From Bin87 sp026710825 (GTDB taxonomy: Bacteria; Chloroflexota; Dehalococcoidia; Lucifugimonadales; UBA3495): a DNA stretch of 64,000 bases. Location: NCBI GenBank assembly GCA_965232815.1, contig OZ247427.1, forward strand, positions 682,001 to 746,000. Direction: 5' to 3'. Below are positions 32,144-40,416 of this stretch, in pieces (positions within the stretch are counted from its first letter, which is position 1; each line of letters begins with the position of its first letter). Both the position numbers and the translations under genes were made by a program. The notes under the pieces were generated by a model. That model did not search any database, was not told the DNA's origin, and saw nothing but the letters and a program-made list of their open reading frames with translations.

Positions 32144-33109
32144 ATGCGGTGCCCTAACTGTCACTTGGACGCCGTGGAGTCGGCCGGCTTCTGCAACCAC
32201 TGTGGAGCGCGGATGCCGGCATTTTGTCCCGAATGCCGCGCTTCCAACCCTCCTGAAAGCCGGTTTTGTCATCGGTGCGGCACCAGCCTGGCGGTGAGCG
32301 ACGGGCACCCCAATCTGCGCTCAATGTCCTCCCGAGAGACCAGATTGGCTGACATCGCGTCTGATTTTAAAATACTCGCCGTCGATATAGCTTCCTACTC
32401 AGCCCCACGAATCAAGCAAGCCAGCATTGCAACAGCGCGCGGCGCCAGATCCGCCGCCAGATATTCCGCTCCACGCATCAGGTCGCTCGCCGAGCGCGTG
32501 CGTCCGAATCGCGTCGAGCCGACGGTCGCGGAGGCACAGGCCGCAAGCAGCGCTTCGCATCCTACGGCGGCCCATTCCTCCCTTCACGCAATATCCTGCC
32601 CGCGCTGCCGTCAAATTTGCGAACCCGGATCGGACTTCTGTTTCGCATGCGGATTGCCGTTGGATGACGAATCGTCGACTCTATCTGTGGGGGTTGTGAC
32701 GACCGGTCAACCCGCCGGTTTCTGGATACGGCTTTGGGCGTGGATTTTTGATTTCATTACTTTGGCCGTTGTGCAACTGGCGGCTATTGCAGCGTGGCCA
32801 GGGTTCTCGGAATACTTCCTAGACTCTTCAGACTGGCATTGGGTGGACGCGCTAACTTTGTTGATCAGTGCCTCATACTACACAGTCGCGGTTTCAATTT
32901 GGTCAACCACGATCGGGAAACGTGTGCTCGGTCTGTACGTATTGCGGGAGGACGGATCGAGAGTCGGGCCTGGCCGCGCCCTGGCTCGGTATTTTTCGGC
33001 CATATTGTCCGGCCTGATATTCGGTATTGGCTATCTGATGATCGGACTGCGGTCTGACAAGCGGGGGCTCCACGACCTGATTTGTGACACCGTGGTCGTC
33101 AAGCGATAG
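32144..33109 (+). CDS. Zinc-ribbon and RDD-domain membrane protein
   Basis: A 321-residue protein with two N-terminal zinc ribbons (CPNC...CNHCG, about 3-22, and CPEC...CHRCG, about 28-46), a basic/Ala-rich linker (about 60-150), a third ribbon (CPRC...CFACG), and a C-terminal RDD membrane domain. The RDD part has three hydrophobic helices, starting with AGFWIRLWAWIFDFITLAVV, and the Arg/Asp signature residues. RDD proteins are often Na+/H+ antiporters or of unknown transport role. The PrsW-like gene starts 9 nt later and also carries zinc ribbons, so the two probably act together. Confidence 0.82.
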   Translation: MRCPNCHLDAVESAGFCNHCGARMPAFCPECRASNPPESRFCHRCGTSLAVSDGHPNLRSMSSRETRLADIASDFKILAVDIASYSAPRIKQASIATARGARSAARYSAPRIRSLAERVRPNRVEPTVAEAQAASSASHPTAAHSSLHAISCPRCRQICEPGSDFCFACGLPLDDESSTLSVGVVTTGQPAGFWIRLWAWIFDFITLAVVQLAAIAAWPGFSEYFLDSSDWHWVDALTLLISASYYTVAVSIWSTTIGKRVLGLYVLREDGSRVGPGRALARYFSAILSGLIFGIGYLMIGLRSDKRGLHDLICDTVVVKR

Positions 33110-33118
33110 GCAGGTCAG

Positions 33119-33976
33119 TTGGACCCTCTTGTCTATCCGCTGCTGGCTTTCAGCCCGGGCATATTCTGGCTATGGTTCTTCATACGACGCAGCGTATATC
33201 GTCCCGGGCCGCGTCGACTGCTGGTATTCACATTCCTGCTGGGCATGGCATCCACAATCCCAGCAGGCCTCATCAACGCCATCTTCGTGGACGACTCCGT
33301 CGTCTCCGAATCAGCCACGCTGGCATCTGTCGCCACCGGCATGCTGTTCGTCGTCGGGCCAGCAGAGGAGACATGCAAATTCCTAGCCGTCCGATTGCTG
33401 GCCTACCGTTCGCAGTTTTTTGATGAGCCCGGGGATGGGTTGGCTTACAGCGCTGCGGCGAGCCTGGGTTTTGCATCACTAGAAAATCTGCTTTACGTCA
33501 TCATGTTCGGACCCGCCGTGATGCTGGCGCGCGCACCACTCAGCACCGTTGCGCACGTCATATTTGGCAGTTTCTGGGGTTACGCGTTGGGTTTGCAAGT
33601 GCGGTCGGGAGAGCCCAGGAGTTGGCAAACCATAGTGGGTATCGGAGCCGGCGCAATAGTGCATGGTCTGTTTAATGTTACCCTTTTCGTGTTCTGGCCC
33701 GCCGCGGTCATGCTGGTGATTCTCGGAACCGCCTGGACTCTTGGGCGTTTCACCTGGGCCAGGCGGGCGTCGCCTTTTCGACTCCGTCGCAACTACCCAC
33801 ACATCCTCTGTCCCGAATGCAACCGCCGCATTCGCATAATCAGCAGGTTCTGCCAATTTTGCGGACGGGAGGTGTCCGGTTCTCCCGCGATGATTTACTG
33901 CGGTAGATGCGCCCACCCCAACCGGCGCGATGCGGGATATTGTGCGCGATGTGGTGACCAGTTGCTCCGGCAGTAG
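33119..33976 (+). CDS. PrsW-like intramembrane protease with C-terminal zinc ribbons
   Basis: A 285-residue membrane protein of the PrsW (M82) family, which cleaves anti-sigma factors and related membrane proteins. Motifs: VVGPAEETCKFLAVR (EExxK), GFASLENLLYV (ExxxN), and the His in VAHVIFGSFWGYALG. About eight helices span residues 5-205. Unlike PrsW of Bacillus, it ends with two zinc ribbons (CPEC...CQFCG and CGRC...CARCG). The start is TTG at 33119, just after the RDD gene. The zinc ribbons may dock the protease on its partner. Target unknown. Confidence 0.85.
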   Translation: MDPLVYPLLAFSPGIFWLWFFIRRSVYRPGPRRLLVFTFLLGMASTIPAGLINAIFVDDSVVSESATLASVATGMLFVVGPAEETCKFLAVRLLAYRSQFFDEPGDGLAYSAAASLGFASLENLLYVIMFGPAVMLARAPLSTVAHVIFGSFWGYALGLQVRSGEPRSWQTIVGIGAGAIVHGLFNVTLFVFWPAAVMLVILGTAWTLGRFTWARRASPFRLRRNYPHILCPECNRRIRIISRFCQFCGREVSGSPAMIYCGRCAHPNRRDAGYCARCGDQLLRQ

Positions 33977-33984
33977 GGAGCAGA

Positions 33985-34012
33985 TTGCCAGAGTAGCCGT
34001 TGCTTGTATAAT
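33985..34012 (+). promoter_or_regulatory. Sigma70-type promoter of the CoA-transferase operon
   Basis: -35 TTGCCA (33985-33990), 16-nt spacer, perfect -10 TATAAT (34007-34012), about 50 nt before the ATG. Confidence 0.65.
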
Positions 34013-34062
34013 GGCCCGCGTCGCTGGCTTGCCGGCGCAAACTGAGCTGGGAGCCGTTCCCG

Positions 34063-34761
34063 ATGAAGAACAAGGTCTATCCCGATTTCGATTCCGCCGT
34101 CGCCGACATGAAGGACGGCATGACTTTTATGTCGCCCGGTTTCGGCAACGTGGGGCTCGCCCGCAACCTATTGGCCGCCGTCCATCGCCTGGGCGTCAAG
34201 GAACTGACCGGGATTTCAAACAATGCCGGCAGTCTCGATGATCGAGTTGACGTGGGCACCCTGATCGAAGCGGGGCAGGTCAAAAAGATGATCTGCGCCT
34301 TCACCGCACCCACGCACCCATCGCAAATCACCCCGTTCGTCCAGATGTACAACGATGACCTGCTGGACGCTGAGCTGGTGCCCCAGGGCACGCTGGCCGA
34401 GCGGATGCGCGCCGCTGCCGCCGGAATCGGCGGTTTCTACACTCCCGCCAGCGTCGGCACCGAGCTTGCCGAGGGCAAGGAGCACCGGGAAATCAACGGG
34501 CGCACCTACGTCTTGGAATACCCGTTGCCCGCCGATTTCGCGCTCATTCGAGCGTACCGCGCCGATACGTTCGGCAACCTGCAGTTCCGGCTCACGCAGC
34601 GCAACTTCAACCCGATCATGGCGATGGCCGCCGACATCACGGTGGTGGAGGTCGAGGACAGCATCGTCGAGCCGGGCGAGATTGATCCGGACTGCGTGCA
34701 TGTGCCCGGCGTGTACGTCGATCGCCTGATCAAAATCCCCGACGACGGCATGTGGGATTAA
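34063..34761 (+). CDS. scoA: 3-oxoacid CoA-transferase, subunit A
   Basis: A 232-residue alpha subunit of a class I CoA-transferase, which moves CoA from succinyl-CoA or acetyl-CoA to a 3-oxoacid or similar acid. MTFMSPGFGNVGLARNLLAA holds the conserved glycine loop, and VPQGTLAERMRAAAAGIGGFYTPASVGT is the usual core. RAYRADTFGNLQFR and ITVVEVEDSIVEPGEIDPD mark the C-terminal half. GGGAG lies before the ATG. It forms an operon with the beta subunit 97 nt downstream, with a clear promoter upstream and a terminator after subunit B. Substrate range cannot be read from sequence. Confidence 0.9.
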   Translation: MKNKVYPDFDSAVADMKDGMTFMSPGFGNVGLARNLLAAVHRLGVKELTGISNNAGSLDDRVDVGTLIEAGQVKKMICAFTAPTHPSQITPFVQMYNDDLLDAELVPQGTLAERMRAAAAGIGGFYTPASVGTELAEGKEHREINGRTYVLEYPLPADFALIRAYRADTFGNLQFRLTQRNFNPIMAMAADITVVEVEDSIVEPGEIDPDCVHVPGVYVDRLIKIPDDGMWD

Positions 34762-34858
34762 ATCTGAGCGACGCCCGCGCCGTTGAAGCGGGTGTGCCCG
34801 CCGAATCCAGCCCACCGGACGAACCAAGCGCCGTGCCATCAACGAAGGAGTGGAAACG

Positions 34859-35548
34859 ATGACTACCGCCGATAAGCCTCGCCTCTCCCGCCAGACCATG
34901 TGCGACCGGCTGGCCATGGAATTCCAGGACGGGTGGATCGTGAACCTGGGTGTCGGAATGCCGACGTTGTGCTCAAACTACCTGGAGTGCGAGCCCGACA
35001 AGGAGATCATATTCCACTCCGAGAACGGCGTAATCGGGTTCGGCCCGTTGGCTCCGGCAGGTGAGGAGGACCGGCATCTGGTCAACGCGGGCGGTCAGAA
35101 CGTCGTCGCCCTGCCGGGCATGGCCATTGTCCACCACGCCGATTCGTTCGGGTTGATTCGCAAGGGTATGGTGGACGTCACCGTGATGGGAGCCTACGAG
35201 GTGTCGGAGAACGGCGACTTTGCCAACTGGCGCATCCCGGTACGCAAGGGCGGCGGCATCGGCGGCGCGATGGACCTGGCGGCGTGCGCCAAGCGCGTGT
35301 TCATCGCCATGGAGCACAACCAGCGCAACGGAGCGCCCCGGGTGCTCAAGAGTTGCAACCTGCCCATCACGGCGCCGGGCGCGGTGAAGCTGCTGGCAAC
35401 AGATCTGGGGCTGTTCGAGATAACGGATCAGGGGTTCGTGCTGAAAGAACACGCTCCCGGCTGGTCCCCCGAAGACATCCAGGAGCAGACCGAAGCGCAA
35501 CTCATCATCGCCGACGACCTGCGGGAGATGCGAGTGCGGCCGGAATAA
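34859..35548 (+). CDS. scoB: 3-oxoacid CoA-transferase, subunit B
   Basis: A 229-residue beta subunit. The catalytic glutamate is in FHSENGVIGFGPLAPAGEE, where the E of SENG forms the CoA thioester. VNLGVGMPTLCSNYL and ISNPGAKVMDL-like segment RKGGGIGGAMDLAACAKRV are also conserved. AAGGAG at 34845-34850 fixes the ATG at 34859 rather than the upstream GTG. Together with subunit A it should form the heterotetramer. Context (enoyl-CoA hydratase 5 kb upstream, class III CoA-transferase 18 kb downstream) fits organic acid breakdown. Confidence 0.92.
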   Translation: MTTADKPRLSRQTMCDRLAMEFQDGWIVNLGVGMPTLCSNYLECEPDKEIIFHSENGVIGFGPLAPAGEEDRHLVNAGGQNVVALPGMAIVHHADSFGLIRKGMVDVTVMGAYEVSENGDFANWRIPVRKGGGIGGAMDLAACAKRVFIAMEHNQRNGAPRVLKSCNLPITAPGAVKLLATDLGLFEITDQGFVLKEHAPGWSPEDIQEQTEAQLIIADDLREMRVRPE

Positions 35549-35576
35549 GGCCAACAGAACCACGTAACAAGACTGG

Positions 35577-35602
35577 GCGGCACAAGATGTGCCGCTCATT
35601 TT
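35577..35602 (+). terminator. Terminator of the CoA-transferase operon
   Basis: Perfect 8-bp stem GCGGCACA (35577-35584) / TGTGCCGC (35588-35595) with a 3-nt loop, followed by TCATTTT. Confidence 0.65.
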
Positions 35603-36240
35603 CATTGAGCCGGAAACCAACGTTGGAGTGTCGATCTAAACTTTTGGAAGGCACGGTCCTGGCAGCGGGCGAGGCCGACGTTGCGTGCTAGGTCGGCGAA
35701 TAGGCTTCTGGAGCGCCGTTTTCCTTGCAGTTCCAGCATTTGATCGAATGCTGTCTGTGGGTCGTTTGGCTTCATCTCACCGGGTGACAAATAACCGTTT
35801 TGTTCCAACCAACCTCTGATTGACCGGCCTTGCGGCCAATCAATGATGTGTTCCAGATGTCGAGAAGAGGAGCCAAACACCCAAGCTTCCAATTCAGGTT
35901 CAATGGATACCACTGCGATTTCATCATGTCCCCACCCCGCCCGCATCAGGTCCTGCTCCAGATCGGTTTCCAATTGACTTGCGGTGCGACGCTTTTCTCC
36001 ACTCCCGTGGAAATCGAAGACTACCAAAGCTTTATCATAGCGATTACGCAGTGGATTAATTACTGGGCCAGGCGCGGTTCTACACCCAGAATCGCGGTGC
36101 CGGTGGACCTGAAAATCAACTGCGAGCACCGAGATACCCAAAGAGTCTCTGCGCTCCTCTAACAAGGTCTGTATCGTCCGCTGTATCGTTCCGTCAGCTA
36201 CAAGGACTACAAGGTCTTTGTGGGCCGAGCCACCGGTCAT
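35602..36240 (-). CDS. TOPRIM-like partner of the AAA ATPase (candidate defence protein)
   Basis: A 212-residue protein. The first strand and turn LVVLVADGTIQRTIQTLLEE and the later strand ALVVFDFHGSGEK resemble the acidic strands of TOPRIM-type domains, as in DUF4276 and RloB-like partners of AAA ATPases. VVSIEPELEAWVFGSS is a further recurring feature of such partners. Its ATG (36240-36238) overlaps the ATPase TGA as ATGA, so the two are translationally coupled. If the TOPRIM reading is right, it would be the nuclease component, using Mg2+. The acidic residues are not a textbook match (LVAD for the usual LVEG), so the call is tentative. Confidence 0.6.
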   Translation of the reverse strand: MTGGSAHKDLVVLVADGTIQRTIQTLLEERRDSLGISVLAVDFQVHRHRDSGCRTAPGPVINPLRNRYDKALVVFDFHGSGEKRRTASQLETDLEQDLMRAGWGHDEIAVVSIEPELEAWVFGSSSRHLEHIIDWPQGRSIRGWLEQNGYLSPGEMKPNDPQTAFDQMLELQGKRRSRSLFADLARNVGLARCQDRAFQKFRSTLQRWFPAQ

Positions 36241-37514
36241 GCCAATATCCCCGACGCAAAGAATGTCCCCAAATCGGTTTCGTGCTGCCAGTCGCGCAAG
36301 TGCGGATGTAATTCTCCGGGAATGATGTCGACCACGCCCTCGGGTGTTTTCCCAAAGCACAACAAATGCTTGACGTCGGCGATAGCTACGAACTCCGGCG
36401 AGTGGGTTGCCAGCAAAACTTGTGCCTCGTAGACCGACGATAGGGAATCGAATACATCTTGCAACGCGCCAGGGTGGATGCCATTCTCCGGTTCCTCAAT
36501 CATGTACAACCCAGATGATTGAGGCATATAGGCCAACATAGTCAAAGCCAACAACCGCAGGGTCCCATCTGAGGCTGTCCACGAAGGCACTTCAAGACCG
36601 TTGTCGTATTTCAGAGTTAGATATTTGTGCCTGTCCTCTGGACGTTCTGATACATCCAGGGACTGAAATCCTTGGAGCGCACCTTGGACATGATGCATCC
36701 AATCCTTCGCTTGCTGGGGTGCTTGCGCGTTGATTGAATCAGCAACCCAGGGCATGTTGGAGCCGTCGGGGAGAAAATCGCTACCGAACCCAGGTGGGCT
36801 AGCCTGCCTCATGCGCTCGCTGTTCAAAGAAAGGGTAGTGATTCCCTCGCGAAGATAAGACAATATCCGGGTGGTCACCGGATATTCAGAAGCGGCATCA
36901 GGAAGGATGGACATTGCGGAACGTTCGTCCCCCAAATTGAAAGCAGCACGCCACCCTTCGCCGCCAGTCTTCTGCACGGTCTCTGGATAAAACCTGCTGC
37001 GCCCAGCACGGTTTTTGCTGAATACCGTGCGCATACCCCGCCGGCCTCGCTGAACCATCGTGTTAACCGGCGACACGGGTTCGGGAAAGAAAGTTAGTTG
37101 TCTGTCCCGAGCATGCAACTGGGCAATCAAAGCTCCCCTTTCATCATCGATCCCGAATTTCCCGGTTGCTCCATCCACTCCTACCGTCAGCGTGTACCGG
37201 AAGACTTGGTAACCTCGCTCAGGGGGCAACAGATTCTGAATAGAATCTGGCAGGGCGAACTCTAGCGAAATCTCAAACCGTTGATTTTCCGGGTCCTGCG
37301 GTCGACCCCAAACCAAATCCGCAATATTTGCGGTGCGCGCTGTTACCGCGGCCTCGACTCCATTCCGCACCACGTCGGAAACGAATTTGATCGCGTCCAT
37401 CAGCGTGCTTTTGCCGCTGGCGTTGGGTCCGATGAGCACGTGAAAGCGATCCATCGGTACGTCCACGTACCGAAGACAACCGTAGTTGAGCACCTGAATC
37501 CGGTTGATGATCAT
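36237..37514 (-). CDS. AAA family ATPase (OLD/RloA-like, ABC-type head)
   Basis: A 425-residue SMC/ABC-like ATPase. It opens with the family hallmark INRIQVLNYGCLRYVDVPM and Walker A LIGPNASGKSTLMDAIKF (29-37 core). Walker B is GLYMIEEPENGIHPG and the H-loop ATHSPEFVAIAD; the signature-like ASDGTLRLLALTML precedes them. OLD nucleases carry such a head fused to TOPRIM; here the nuclease-like part is a separate gene joined by an ATGA overlap. DNA here is less GC-rich than the flanks, hinting at transfer. A role in phage or plasmid defence is inferred from family and gene pairing. Confidence 0.85.
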   Translation of the reverse strand: MIINRIQVLNYGCLRYVDVPMDRFHVLIGPNASGKSTLMDAIKFVSDVVRNGVEAAVTARTANIADLVWGRPQDPENQRFEISLEFALPDSIQNLLPPERGYQVFRYTLTVGVDGATGKFGIDDERGALIAQLHARDRQLTFFPEPVSPVNTMVQRGRRGMRTVFSKNRAGRSRFYPETVQKTGGEGWRAAFNLGDERSAMSILPDAASEYPVTTRILSYLREGITTLSLNSERMRQASPPGFGSDFLPDGSNMPWVADSINAQAPQQAKDWMHHVQGALQGFQSLDVSERPEDRHKYLTLKYDNGLEVPSWTASDGTLRLLALTMLAYMPQSSGLYMIEEPENGIHPGALQDVFDSLSSVYEAQVLLATHSPEFVAIADVKHLLCFGKTPEGVVDIIPGELHPHLRDWQHETDLGTFFASGILA

Positions 37515-37560
37515 TGGTCGCGCTCACCGGAAGCGACGGGAAACGTGAACGCAGCCCCGC

Positions 37561-38313
37561 CTAACCGAAATAGCCTTGGCCGCCGTTGACGTGGAGGGTT
37601 TGGCCGGTTACGAAGCCGCCGTCGTCGGTGCACAGGAACGTGACGGCTGACGCGATCTCCTCGGGCTTGCCCTGCCGGCCCAACGGGATTCCCGAATGGT
37701 CCGGGACACGGCCGGCGTACCACTCGGGGTTGGCCCGGGACGTGTCAATGCTCCCGGGCGCGATCACGTTGACGCGGATGTTGTGGGGCGCGAATTCCGA
37801 CGCCAGGGCCCGAGCCATTCCCACCAGGCCCATCTTGGCCGCCGACACGTGCGCTCGCAGAGCGGTCCCACGGAAGGCTCCGTCGCCAGTCAGGTACACA
37901 ATGCGTCCGAAGTTGTTGTCCACCATCTGCTGGATGACGCCCCGAGTGGTGTAGAAAGATCCATCCAACACCACGCCTCGCACGTGTTCCCAGTCCTCCA
38001 AGGTCAGTTCAGTAAAGGGCTTGTGGGGACGGATCGCGGCGTTGTTGATGAGAATATCGATGTGGCCGAAGGTGGACATCGCCGCGTCGATCATCGCGTC
38101 CACCTCTTCTTTTTTGGACACGTCGGCCAGGACCGGGAGCGCTTTGACCCCCAACTCCTCCACAGCGGCCGCGGTCGCCTCGGCTTCGTCTCGATTGCTG
38201 CGGGCGTTCACCACGATGTTCGCGCCCTCCGAGGCCATCATCAAAGCCGTGGCGCGGCCGATGTTCCGGCCCGATCCGGTGATCAACGCTACTCTGCCAT
38301 CCAACTTACCCAT
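37561..38313 (-). CDS. SDR-family oxidoreductase lacking the usual catalytic Tyr
   Basis: A 250-residue short-chain dehydrogenase. Cofactor motif TGSGRNIG is at 12-19 and NNAA at 90-93. Lys160 is present, but the position four before it, normally Tyr, is Val156, preceded by His155 (AHVSAAKMGLVG); the catalytic Ser strand reads VYLTGDGAF. A similar loss of Tyr occurs in 2,4-dienoyl-CoA reductases, which use other residues, so activity on an enoyl or dienoyl substrate is possible. The start at 38313 has GGAG 7 nt upstream; 21 codons of open frame before it are unlike SDRs. Annotated names such as 3-oxoacyl-ACP reductase would be unsafe. Confidence 0.85.
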   Translation of the reverse strand: MGKLDGRVALITGSGRNIGRATALMMASEGANIVVNARSNRDEAEATAAAVEELGVKALPVLADVSKKEEVDAMIDAAMSTFGHIDILINNAAIRPHKPFTELTLEDWEHVRGVVLDGSFYTTRGVIQQMVDNNFGRIVYLTGDGAFRGTALRAHVSAAKMGLVGMARALASEFAPHNIRVNVIAPGSIDTSRANPEWYAGRVPDHSGIPLGRQGKPEEIASAVTFLCTDDGGFVTGQTLHVNGGQGYFG

Positions 38314-38381
38314 TTTACGTCTCCTCAAAACACGATTCTTGATGCCATCGCCCGCATTATAGCCTACGGGTTCCATTGCCC

Positions 38382-38394
38382 TATACTTAAACCA
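38382..38394 (+). promoter_or_regulatory. -10 box placing transcription start at the ATG (leaderless mRNA)
   Basis: TATACT (38382-38387) ends 6 nt before the ATG at 38394 and there is no Shine-Dalgarno sequence. Transcription is expected to begin at or next to the start codon. No good -35 box is seen. Confidence 0.35.
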
Positions 38395-40382
38395 TGCGAC
38401 ACACGCAAGCCCTCATCGTTGTTACTCTATTGGGCGCCGTGCTGGCTTGCGGCGGTTCCGATGCGGGAAGCGATGGTTCAGCGCAGGCCACCATCGAAGC
38501 AGCCGTAGCCAGGATCAGCGCCACGATAGAACCGGGAGATCGCACGGCTCGGATCCCCACCACGGGAGGAGCCGGCCCATCGACGCCAGACTTTTCACCG
38601 GCGCAGGGTGGCGACCCAACTTCGCCGCAAGCATCCGGAGACCGGGTACGCGACTTCTCGGTTTTGGACAACGCCGCATACCTTGAGCAGGTGGAACCCC
38701 AGTCGGCCGAAGCCATCCGAAATTTGCCGTGGATTGCCGACAGCGTATCTGACCATGAAGTGGAGCCCGCCGAGCATCTGACTCAGTTGGCGGCGTTCTA
38801 CCAGGCGCTCTTCTGGAAACTGATCGACTATCCCTGGATCCAGGACGGCCTGACCGAGCCCGAATCCTCCGTGCTGCTCAGCGTGTTAATCATCGCGCAG
38901 TACGACGTTGAAACAGCGGAAAAGGTGGCGGAAAAGCGGTGGCTGTCTGACGATGTTACCGCCGCGGAGGGATCGGTGGTGGAAGACCTGGCCCTGATTT
39001 CCCAATCCGACGTCGAATCAACGCTGCGGCTGGCGACCATGCCCTTCCTGGCGACTGTCGATGCTCCGGACGTCGCCGCAATGCAATCACTGCAACAACT
39101 GGCCTTTTTCGATGCGGGGACGTTTCAGCGAGTCATGGCGCACCCAACGGTCAGCGTGGGCATCAGCGACGACTGGGCCATGGTCGTTGCCACGCTGGGC
39201 GGAGTCGGCAGGACGAACCCAGCCCTCATCGGGACTCTTTTGGACCCCGATCAGGTGTCGGTGGAAACACGCACGGTCGATCTGCCCTTGTCCGGCGAAG
39301 TGGTGCTGGCGATCATCCGCACCCAACCCGGAGCGCCTCGGAGCATGGACCTGCTCGGAACCGCGGTACTGAACGCCGAGGACACCATGGGCGCGCCCCT
39401 GCCCGTCGGCTACGTGGGCGTCCTCTTTGAATTGGCGGTGGCGGGTTCCTCCGCAGGCACCAACTTCGGCGGGGCCAGCATAGCCATACGGCCTAAATTC
39501 GACGTGAACGATGGCAGCCACGAGGCGGACTCCGCCGGACACATCATTGCCCACGAGGTCGCTCATTACTACTGGAACAACAACGTCGATTGGATCGACG
39601 AGGGCGCGGCCGAACTGTTGGCATCCCTGTCGGAACATGCTCGGGCCGGACGGCCCCTGACAGCCACCAACTACCCGTGTCCGCACGCGCCCAATCTTGC
39701 CGCCCTGGAAACGCTCAACGCCGTTCCTGAGTCAGAGGCGTTCACGTGCAACTACTCGTTTGGGGAACGCATTTTTCTGGACCTGTACCGGAACATGGGG
39801 GATGCCGAATTTCAGCAGGCATTCCGACACATTTACCATCGTTCGGCTCTGGCGAACGAATCGGACAATCCTCGGAGCGTGGGCGCCACAGTTGATGACC
39901 TCCGCGCAGCGTTCGGCCAAGTATCGGGCGGGGCTTCCGACCCCATCGTCGCCCGTTGGTACGACGGATCGCAGCCATACGATGCCGCGGCCCTGGATTT
40001 CAGCGCGGCAGACCCTGCGCTGCCTCAGATCAACGGGCAGATTGACCGCGCGTACGTGAGCCTGGCCCAGCAGGACCCGCCGGTGGACCAGTTTTCCTCA
40101 AATGATGTTCGGGGTCCGATATTGCTGAACCTGGAATACTCCTACCAGAACGCCGCATCTGACCAGGAGATCCGGTTCGAGGTCGTCGAGGCGTACCAGG
40201 ACGGTTTCGTGTACCGCCGCCGGCCGGGGAGCATCAGCGCGCGACCCGGGTATAGCGGCGGCACGCAGTGGCTGCAGATCGGTCCCGCCCCCGGAGAACC
40301 CTGGGCCGTCGGCTGGCACCAGGTGCAGGTGTTTGACGCAGACCGAAAGGTCGTGGATGTCCAGTACGTCGTTACGCCGTAG
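38394..40382 (+). CDS. Lipoprotein gluzincin-type metallopeptidase with helical repeats
   Basis: A 662-residue exported protein. The signal peptide ends in the lipobox AVLACGG (Cys at about 19), followed by a low-complexity linker to about residue 90. Residues 100-320 hold repeated helical units (LPWIADSVSD, YPWIQDGLTE, RWLSDDVTA, MPFLATVDA) with regular spacing, a pattern seen in several Chloroflexota proteins. The peptidase site is HEVAH at 387-391 with a third ligand Glu403 in WIDEGAAELLA, a gluzincin arrangement. The C-terminus (about 550-662) is a beta domain. It probably sits outside the membrane. The substrate is unknown. The gene seems to be translated without a leader. Confidence 0.8.
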   Translation: MRHTQALIVVTLLGAVLACGGSDAGSDGSAQATIEAAVARISATIEPGDRTARIPTTGGAGPSTPDFSPAQGGDPTSPQASGDRVRDFSVLDNAAYLEQVEPQSAEAIRNLPWIADSVSDHEVEPAEHLTQLAAFYQALFWKLIDYPWIQDGLTEPESSVLLSVLIIAQYDVETAEKVAEKRWLSDDVTAAEGSVVEDLALISQSDVESTLRLATMPFLATVDAPDVAAMQSLQQLAFFDAGTFQRVMAHPTVSVGISDDWAMVVATLGGVGRTNPALIGTLLDPDQVSVETRTVDLPLSGEVVLAIIRTQPGAPRSMDLLGTAVLNAEDTMGAPLPVGYVGVLFELAVAGSSAGTNFGGASIAIRPKFDVNDGSHEADSAGHIIAHEVAHYYWNNNVDWIDEGAAELLASLSEHARAGRPLTATNYPCPHAPNLAALETLNAVPESEAFTCNYSFGERIFLDLYRNMGDAEFQQAFRHIYHRSALANESDNPRSVGATVDDLRAAFGQVSGGASDPIVARWYDGSQPYDAAALDFSAADPALPQINGQIDRAYVSLAQQDPPVDQFSSNDVRGPILLNLEYSYQNAASDQEIRFEVVEAYQDGFVYRRRPGSISARPGYSGGTQWLQIGPAPGEPWAVGWHQVQVFDADRKVVDVQYVVTP

Positions 40383-40416
40383 CTATAGTTGACGGCCGAT
40401 CTGCGTCGGGAACCGC

